DNA of 5,120 bases from Alphaproteobacteria bacterium (GTDB lineage: Bacteria > Pseudomonadota > Alphaproteobacteria > Sphingomonadales > Emcibacteraceae), in contig JAADGA010000130.1 of assembly GCA_013152615.1 (NCBI GenBank), forward strand, positions 2,554 through 7,673. Reading direction: 5' to 3'. Positions within the stretch are counted from its first letter, which is position 1. Each line of letters opens with the position of its first letter. Position numbers and translations under genes: made by a program. The notes under the pieces are model-generated. The model was not told where the DNA came from. It did no database searches and saw only the letters and a list, made by a program, of their open reading frames with translations. Shown piece after piece: positions 1 to 5,120 of the stretch.

Positions 1-316
1 TACAGGCCGCCTCGCACGGGGCCGGACAGATTCGCCCGGTAAATTCCGGAAAATTATTGGTCGATTGCAGCGTGTCGAGCGCCCGCCGCCAGTCGCCCTT
101 CCACACCAGATCATTCCAGTCCGGAATCATATTATTGACCGGACAGCCGGTATGACAGAAAGGAACCCCGCAATCCATGCAGCGCCCCCCCTGCTGCGTC
201 AGCATATTTTCCGGCAGCGGATTGGTAAATTCATCATAATGACGCACCCGGTCACCGGCAGGGGCATAGGTCCGCTCCTGACGGGTAAATTCCATAAATC
301 CAGTAGTTTTTCCCAT
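1..316 (-). CDS. gltD: Glutamate synthase [NADPH] small (beta) subunit, N-terminal part; truncated by window edge
   Basis: This gene encodes the subunit that takes electrons from NADPH on FAD and passes them through [4Fe-4S] clusters to the FMN of GltB; it acts in the cytoplasm. Only the first 105 codons are visible, against roughly 470 to 490 residues in the family, so the FAD and NADPH Rossmann folds are outside the window. The visible part begins [15 protein letters not shown], the usual GltD opening. It carries a cysteine cluster in [17 protein letters not shown] (Cys46, 49, 54, 58), then the family-typical WNDLV and [19 protein letters not shown] (Cys97, 101, 105). These cysteines belong to the N-terminal iron-sulfur domain shared with dihydropyrimidine dehydrogenase. 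The ATG at 316 is chosen for the conserved N-terminus and an ideal ribosome binding site 8 bases upstream. The gene starts 14 bases after the gltB stop, which implies cotranscription. The reading frame is intact to the window edge, so the truncation comes from the window and not from mutation. Confidence 0.97.
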   Translation of the reverse strand, partial: MGKTTGFMEFTRQERTYAPAGDRVRHYDEFTNPLPENMLTQQGGRCMDCGVPFCHTGCPVNNMIPDWNDLVWKGDWRRALDTLQSTNNFPEFTGRICPAPCEAAC

Positions 317-333
317 ATGAAATTTCCTTCCTA
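317..333 (-). promoter_or_regulatory. Ribosome binding site of gltD overlapping the gltB stop codon
   Basis: On the minus strand the end of gltB reads TAGGAAGGAAATTTCAT followed by the gltD ATG. The purine run AGGAAGGA (332 to 325) is a strong Shine-Dalgarno match, begins inside the TAG stop of gltB, and sits 8 bases before the start. The arrangement supports the chosen gltD start. It also suggests that ribosomes ending on gltB can reload for gltD, which would help keep the two subunits in proportion. The coupling is inferred. Confidence 0.85.
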
Positions 334-3300
334 ATTCAACGTCTGGCCGGTATAGGCGGATAATACCGTCCGGGTCGGGGCCATTTCCCTGAGCGCCCGA
401 CGATATTCCACCGGCATAACCTTGACAAATTTCGGCAGATAGTGATCCTGATTATCCAGAATAGCCTTGGCCCGGGCGCTGCCGGTATAGCGCAGATGAT
501 TTTCCAGCAGGGTCACCAGCCGTTCCAGATCATTCCCCGACATGTTGTTGCGCAATATATCAACCCGGCCATGACTTTCCAGATCGCCCGACTGATGCTT
601 CCGCGCCATCGCGTCCTCTTCGGGCATCGGCTCAAGCTCGACCATCGCGAGGTTGCAGCGACGGTCAAAATCACCGGCCTCATCAAGAACATAGGCGATG
701 CCGCCGCTCATCCCGGCAGCAAAATTGCGCCCGGTCTCGCCAATCACCACCACACAGCCACCGGTCATATATTCAAGGCCGTGATCGCCGACGCCCTCAA
801 CCACGGCAATGGCGCCGGAATTGCGCACCGCAAAGCGTTCCCCGGCAACCCCGCTGAAATAACATTCACCGCTGATGGCCCCATACAGCACCGTATTGCC
901 GACAATGATGCTTTTTTCCGCCTCAATCCTGCAATCCTCCGGCGGATAGATGATCAGACGACCACCGCACAGCCCCTTGCCGACATAATCATTGCCCTCA
1001 CCGGAGAGTTCGAGCGTCACACCCTTGACGACAAAGGCACCGAAGCTCTGACCCGCCGTCCCGGCAAGTTTGACATGGATACTGCCTTCCGCCAGTCCGG
1101 CAAGGCCGTATTTTTCCACGAGCCGACCCGACAGCCACGCGCCGCAGGAGCGATCGGTATTATGGATTTTCTCGACAATGGTCACCGGCTTTTTCTTTTC
1201 CACTGCGTCTTTGGCCAGTTTTAACAGCTTGCGATCGAGAATATGATCCAGATCATGCTGCTGAAGCTTGCTGTTGAAAATATCATAGCCGTCACCGGCC
1301 TCCGGCATATGAAACAGCTTGCTGAAATCAAGCCCGTCGGCTTTCCAGTGACGGATCGCAGCATTTTTGCTCAGCCGATCCGCATGACCAATAATATCAG
1401 CCAGTTTGCGTACCCCCATTTCTGACAGGATTTTGCGCACTTCTTCGGCAACAAAAAAGAAATAATTAACCACATGTTCCGGCTTGCCCTTGAATTTCCG
1501 CCGCAGCACCGGGTCCTGGGTGGCGACGCCGACCGGACAGGTATTGAGATGGCATTTGCGCATCATGATACAGCCGCTGGCAATCAATGGCGCGGTGGCA
1601 AAGCCGAATTCATCGGCACCGAGCAGGGCGCCGATAACCACATCGCGCCCGGTTTTCAGGCCGCCGTCGACCTGTACCGAAATCCGGTCGCGCAATTTAT
1701 TCAGCACCAAAGTCTGCTGGGTTTCCGCCAGCCCCATTTCCCACGGTGACCCGGCATTCTTGATACTGGTCAGCGGACTGGCCCCGGTACCGCCGTCATA
1801 GCCGGAAATGGTCAGGTGATCCGCCTTGGCCTTGGACACTCCGGCGGCAACCGTGCCAACGCCGATTTCCGACACCAGCTTGACGCTGATCCGGGCCTTT
1901 GGATTAACATTTTTCAGGTCATAAATCAGTTGTGCCAGATCCTCGATCGAATAGATGTCATGGTGAGGCGGCGGCGAAATCAAGCCGACCCCGGGGGTCG
2001 AATGGCGCACCTTGGCAATCACCGCGTCAACCTTGTGACCGGGCAGCTGGCCGCCCTCGCCGGGTTTGGCCCCCTGCGCCATCTTGATCTGGATTTCGTC
2101 GGCATTGACCAGATATTCGGTGGTCACCCCAAAACGGCCGGACGCAACCTGCTTGATCGCACTGCGGCGCAGGTCGCCATTTCTGTCCGGGGTAAAGCGG
2201 TCCGGTTCCTCACCGCCTTCGCCGGTATTGGACTTGCCGCCGATCCGGTTCATGGCGATCGCCAGATTGGTATGGGCCTCGCGACTGATCGAGCCAAAGG
2301 ACATCGCCCCGGTAACGAAACGTTTGACAATCTCGCGCGCCGGTTCGACTTCATCCAGTGGTAGCGGTTTATCGGCCAGCTTTAGCTTAAACATGCCGCG
2401 CGGGGTCAGCAGCCGCTCGGACTGCTCATTAATCAGCCGGGCATAGGCGTCATATTGCTGCTGATTATTGCCGCGCACCGCATGCTGAAGATTGCTGATA
2501 CTGTCAGAGGTCCACATATGGTCCTCGCCGCGCAACCGAACGGCATAGTCGCCGCCGACATCAAGCGCGGTATTATAGACCAGACTTTCGGTAAAGGCCT
2601 GACTGTGACGCATGACGGTCTCGCGGGCGATTTCAGTAAGACCAACCCCTTCGATCGCACTGCGGGTACGGGTGAAATATTTTTCAATAAATCTGCTGTC
2701 AAGGCCGACCGCATCGAAAATCTGTGCGCCGCAATAGGATTGATAGGTCGAGATGCCCATCTTTGACATGACCTTCAGGATGCCTTTGTTAATCGCCTTG
2801 CAATAGCGCATCCGGGCGGTGCGCGGGCTGACCTCATGAGCCAGCATCAGCGCAAGGTCGGGAGCCAGCGCATCAATGGTTTCAAAGGCAAGATAGGGGT
2901 TGATCGCCTCGGCTCCATAGCCGGCAAGGACACAGAAATGATGAACTTCGCGAACTTCCCCGCTTTCCACCACCAGGCCGACCGAGGTCCGAAGTCCTTT
3001 ACGGATCAGATAATGATGAACCGCGGAGGTCGCAAGCAGCGCTGGAATAGCAATCCGGGTCTCGCTCACCCCCCGGTCGGACAGAATGATAATATTATCG
3101 CCTTCAGCCACCGAGACCTCCGCCAGCAGGCAGATGCTTTCAAGGGCATCCTTCATCCCCGCCTCACCCCGTGCCGCGTCATAGGTGACATCAATGGTCA
3201 CGGTTCTGAAATTATTGTCGGGAATATCGCCGATGGTACGGATTTTTTCCAGATCCTCATTGCTCAGAATCGGCTGGCGCACCTCCAGCCTTTTATGGGT

Positions 3301-4998
3301 GCCGATGCCTTCGCGGTCGAGCAGATTGGGCCGGGGACCGATAAAGGATACCAGTGACATCACCGCCTCCTCGCGGATCGGATCAATCGGCGGGTTGGTT
3401 ACCTGGGCAAAATTCTGCTTGAAATAGCTGTAGAGCAGCTTTGATTTACTCGACAGCGCAGAAATCGGGGTATCGGTGCCCATCGCTCCCAAGGCTTCCT
3501 GACCGCTGGTGGTCATCGGCAGAAATAATAATTTGATATCTTCCTGGGTATAACCAAAGGCCTGCTGACGTTTCAGCAGCGGCACATTGGTATCATGATG
3601 CGGGGCAAACTCCGCCGGTAAATCCTCGAGCTTGATCTGGGTGCGGGCGAGAATGGCTTCATAATCATAGGCATTGCTGAACTCCGCCTTGATTTCCTCG
3701 TCACTGATGATCCGGCCCTGAGCGGTATCAATCAACAGCATTTTGCCCGGCTGCAACCGCCATTTGGTGATAATTTTATTCTGTGGAATCGGCAGCACCC
3801 CCATTTCAGAGGCCAGCACCACCATGTCATCATCGGTGACCAGATAGCGCGCCGGGCGCAGGCCATTCCGGTCGAGCGTCGCCCCGATCAGGGTGCCGTC
3901 GGTAAAGGCCATCGCCGCCGGTCCGTCCCACGGTTCCATCAGCGCCGCGTGATATTCATAAAATGCCCGGCGTTTTTCATCCATCAGCGGATTGCCGGAC
4001 CAGGCCTCTGGGATCAGCATCATCATCGCGTGAACAATACTATAGCCACCGGCAACCAGCAGTTCGAGCGCATTGTCAAAACTCGCGGTATCGGAAATAC
4101 CCTCGGGAATAAGCGGCCATAATTTCTCAAGATCATCGCCAAGCACCGCGGATTTCATGGTAAAGCGCCTCGACGCCATCCAGTTGACATTGCCGCGCAC
4201 CGTATTGATCTCGCCATTATGACAGACCATGCGGAATGGCTGCGCCAGACTCCATGTCGGGAAGGTATTGGTGGAAAAGCGCTGATGAACCAGCGCGAGC
4301 GCCGATGTCATCCGCTTGTCCGCAAGGTCCCGGTAATAGACCCCGACCTGACTGGCGAGCAGCATGCCTTTATACAGCAGGGTGCGGCTGGAGCAGCAAC
4401 AGGCATAATAGTGACTGATATCCTCCGTCATGGCAAAGGTAATATTGGACAGTTGCTTGCGGATCAAATACAGCTTCAGTTCAAAATCGGCGTTGGTAGT
4501 GCAATTGTCACCAACCGCGACAAATCCCTGAATAATGGCGGGCTCCGATGCTTTTCCCCCGGCACTGAACCCGCTGTTGTCGGTCGGAACATTGCGCCAG
4601 CCAAGAAATTTCTGGCCTTCACGGGCGACAATATCTTCAAAGGTTTTTTTAATCCTGTCCGCGATATCCGGCTCATGAGGGACAAACATCATCAACACAC
4701 CGTAATCACCGAGCTTCGGCAGTGTAATGCCCTCTTTTCCGGCCACCGCCCGCATGAATTCATCGGGCATCTGGATCAGGATACCGGCACCGTCCCCCGA
4801 CAAAGGATCGGCCCCCACAGCCCCGCGATGGGTAAGGTTTTCCAGTATTTTCAAGCCATTGGCAATAATATCATGACTCTTGACGCCTTTAATATTGGCG
4901 ACAAAACCAATACCGCAATTATCATGTTCATTGGCCGGATTATAGAGACCCTGAGGGGTCGGACAGCCGTTAAGGCGTAAAGGCTCCTGCTGGCTCAT
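331..4998 (-). CDS. gltB: Glutamate synthase [NADPH] large (alpha) subunit precursor
   Basis: This gene encodes the catalytic subunit of glutamate synthase (L-glutamine + 2-oxoglutarate + NADPH to 2 L-glutamate), which works with GltD in the cytoplasm. The product is 1555 residues, slightly above the usual 1480 to 1530. Four domains are visible in order. (1) Class II glutamine amidotransferase, about 28 to 450: [10 protein letters not shown] with nucleophile Cys28, [12 protein letters not shown] at 238 to 249, HNGEIN from 260, [10 protein letters not shown] at 376 to 385. (2) A central domain of about 480 to 800. (3) An FMN and 2-oxoglutarate domain of about 830 to 1220: GAMSFGS at 897 to 903, [10 protein letters not shown] from 978, YDGGTGASP around 1068, VDGGLK around 1111, and the [3Fe-4S] motif Cys1143-x5-Cys1149-x4-Cys1154. 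(4) A C-terminal GXGXG beta-helix of about 1300 to 1500, with GQSFGAF from 1316. The ATG at 4998 is preferred because it has an AAGGAG site and gives a normal short propeptide. The frame stays open to a TTG at 5097, but that start has no usable spacing to a Shine-Dalgarno. No frameshift or missing key residue was seen. Confidence 0.98.
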   Translation of the reverse strand: MSQQEPLRLNGCPTPQGLYNPANEHDNCGIGFVANIKGVKSHDIIANGLKILENLTHRGAVGADPLSGDGAGILIQMPDEFMRAVAGKEGITLPKLGDYGVLMMFVPHEPDIADRIKKTFEDIVAREGQKFLGWRNVPTDNSGFSAGGKASEPAIIQGFVAVGDNCTTNADFELKLYLIRKQLSNITFAMTEDISHYYACCCSSRTLLYKGMLLASQVGVYYRDLADKRMTSALALVHQRFSTNTFPTWSLAQPFRMVCHNGEINTVRGNVNWMASRRFTMKSAVLGDDLEKLWPLIPEGISDTASFDNALELLVAGGYSIVHAMMMLIPEAWSGNPLMDEKRRAFYEYHAALMEPWDGPAAMAFTDGTLIGATLDRNGLRPARYLVTDDDMVVLASEMGVLPIPQNKIITKWRLQPGKMLLIDTAQGRIISDEEIKAEFSNAYDYEAILARTQIKLEDLPAEFAPHHDTNVPLLKRQQAFGYTQEDIKLLFLPMTTSGQEALGAMGTDTPISALSSKSKLLYSYFKQNFAQVTNPPIDPIREEAVMSLVSFIGPRPNLLDREGIGTHKRLEVRQPILSNEDLEKIRTIGDIPDNNFRTVTIDVTYDAARGEAGMKDALESICLLAEVSVAEGDNIIILSDRGVSETRIAIPALLATSAVHHYLIRKGLRTSVGLVVESGEVREVHHFCVLAGYGAEAINPYLAFETIDALAPDLALMLAHEVSPRTARMRYCKAINKGILKVMSKMGISTYQSYCGAQIFDAVGLDSRFIEKYFTRTRSAIEGVGLTEIARETVMRHSQAFTESLVYNTALDVGGDYAVRLRGEDHMWTSDSISNLQHAVRGNNQQQYDAYARLINEQSERLLTPRGMFKLKLADKPLPLDEVEPAREIVKRFVTGAMSFGSISREAHTNLAIAMNRIGGKSNTGEGGEEPDRFTPDRNGDLRRSAIKQVASGRFGVTTEYLVNADEIQIKMAQGAKPGEGGQLPGHKVDAVIAKVRHSTPGVGLISPPPHHDIYSIEDLAQLIYDLKNVNPKARISVKLVSEIGVGTVAAGVSKAKADHLTISGYDGGTGASPLTSIKNAGSPWEMGLAETQQTLVLNKLRDRISVQVDGGLKTGRDVVIGALLGADEFGFATAPLIASGCIMMRKCHLNTCPVGVATQDPVLRRKFKGKPEHVVNYFFFVAEEVRKILSEMGVRKLADIIGHADRLSKNAAIRHWKADGLDFSKLFHMPEAGDGYDIFNSKLQQHDLDHILDRKLLKLAKDAVEKKKPVTIVEKIHNTDRSCGAWLSGRLVEKYGLAGLAEGSIHVKLAGTAGQSFGAFVVKGVTLELSGEGNDYVGKGLCGGRLIIYPPEDCRIEAEKSIIVGNTVLYGAISGECYFSGVAGERFAVRNSGAIAVVEGVGDHGLEYMTGGCVVVIGETGRNFAAGMSGGIAYVLDEAGDFDRRCNLAMVELEPMPEEDAMARKHQSGDLESHGRVDILRNNMSGNDLERLVTLLENHLRYTGSARAKAILDNQDHYLPKFVKVMPVEYRRALREMAPTRTVLSAYTGQTLN
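4918..4998 (-). other. Predicted cleaved propeptide of GltB (27 residues)
   Basis: Large subunits of glutamate synthase are made as precursors, and removal of an N-terminal propeptide exposes the catalytic cysteine as residue 1. Here the segment from the ATG to the residue before Cys28 starts [11 protein letters not shown] and ends PANEHDN, immediately before CGIGF. The codon TGC for Cys28 lies at 4917 to 4915. The propeptide is somewhat shorter than the roughly 36 to 42 residues that I recall for Azospirillum and E. coli. The cleavage position is inferred from the family and cannot be read directly from DNA. Confidence 0.8.
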
Positions 4999-5015
4999 TG
5001 ATAAAAACACTCCTT
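4999..5015 (-). promoter_or_regulatory. Ribosome binding site of gltB
   Basis: The minus strand reads AAGGAG (5015 to 5010), then an 11-base U-rich spacer TGTTTTTATCA, then ATG. The match to the anti-Shine-Dalgarno is full but the spacing is longer than the usual 5 to 9 bases. This site decides between the ATG at 4998 and the open-frame extension to 5097. Confidence 0.75.
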
Positions 5016-5026
5016 GACTTGAATTT

Positions 5027-5043
5027 TTGCAGACGGTCTGCAA
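5027..5043. repeat. 17-base interrupted palindrome in the gltB leader (candidate operator or RNA hairpin)
   Basis: The sequence TTGCAGACGGTCTGCAA has perfect 8-base arms (TTGCAGAC and GTCTGCAA) around a single central base. It lies 11 bases upstream of the gltB AAGGAG site and about 30 bases before the ATG. Runs of T on the plus strand flank both sides (AATTTT before it, TTTTTT after it). Its symmetry and place fit a dimeric repressor operator. As RNA it could form a 7-bp stem with a 3-base loop. It does not have the TGCACC-N5-GGTGCA spacing of NtrC sites and is not an obvious Lrp site. The regulator is unknown. Confidence 0.45.
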
Positions 5044-5120
5044 TTTTTTCGCGCGACGATCCAATCCATCTTCGGGAAAAGACAGATCAAATATCAATCC
5101 TTTGTCTTAAAGTCAGTTTT

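Larger units (their letters stand above)
4999..5120 (-). promoter_or_regulatory. Leader and upstream region of gltB
   Basis: These 122 bases precede gltB and contain the palindrome, the gltB ribosome binding site and a possible short leader ORF. The region is visibly richer in A and T than the coding sequence, as expected for a 5' regulatory region. I found no convincing sigma-70 pair. The best is CTGACT (5116 to 5111), 17 bases, then TATTTG (5093 to 5088), which is weak. There is also no GG-N10-GC sigma-54 element ahead of the palindrome's TTGC. The true promoter may lie beyond the right edge of the window. Confidence 0.5.

Noticed and set aside
65..334. An 89-codon plus-strand open frame across the gltB-gltD junction
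   Set aside because: It is antisense to the conserved iron-sulfur domain of gltD, and its product has no plausible features.
442..1224. A 260-codon open frame on the plus strand, antisense to the 3' part of gltB
   Set aside because: It lies wholly within the conserved GXGXG and FMN-domain coding sequence of gltB. Its translation shows no recognisable domain, and open antisense frames are common opposite long conserved genes with skewed codon use.
1816..2364. A 182-codon plus-strand open frame opposite the FMN domain
   Set aside because: It is a shadow frame fully explained by the conserved gltB coding sequence.
4219..4980. A 253-codon open frame on the plus strand, antisense to the amidotransferase domain of gltB
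   Set aside because: This is a shadow of gltB. The translated product has no family features, and the gltB frame on the other strand carries all of the conserved motifs.
5027..5050. A rho-independent terminator on the plus strand (hairpin followed by TTTTTT)
   Set aside because: No plus-strand gene leads into it, the stem is only about 7 bp with an A+T base, and the position fits a gltB operator or leader element better.
5088..5116. A sigma-70 promoter CTGACT-17-TATTTG for gltB
   Set aside because: The -10 matches only three of six consensus bases and lacks the final T, so spacing alone does not support it.

Overview
The window holds most of a glutamate synthase (GOGAT) operon, read entirely on the minus strand. 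In transcription order it contains a short leader region (5120 to 4999), the complete large-subunit gene gltB (4998 to 331), a 14-base spacer, and the first 105 codons of the small-subunit gene gltD (316 to 1), which runs off the left edge. The strand is fully used and there is no gap of 300 bases or more without a gene.

The two products form the bacterial NADPH-type glutamate synthase. GltD oxidises NADPH on FAD and passes electrons through iron-sulfur clusters to FMN on GltB. GltB hydrolyses glutamine in its N-terminal amidotransferase domain, channels the ammonia to its FMN domain, and reductively aminates 2-oxoglutarate. The net yield is two glutamates. With glutamine synthetase this is the main high-affinity ammonia assimilation route. 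All catalytic and cluster-binding motifs that I looked for are present in GltB and in the visible part of GltD, so the enzyme looks functional.

The protein sequences and the moderate GC content with GC-leaning third positions suggest a proteobacterium, probably an alphaproteobacterium. This is an impression from family resemblance and not a demonstrated placement. The gltB-gltD order and tight spacing indicate one transcript with a separate strong ribosome binding site for gltD.

I do not see a novel system here. The only parts that conserved protein coding does not explain lie in the gltB leader: a 17-base interrupted palindrome just upstream of the gltB ribosome binding site, and a possible 31-codon leader ORF whose stop codon overlaps the gltB start as ATGA. 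Both are modest, testable leads.
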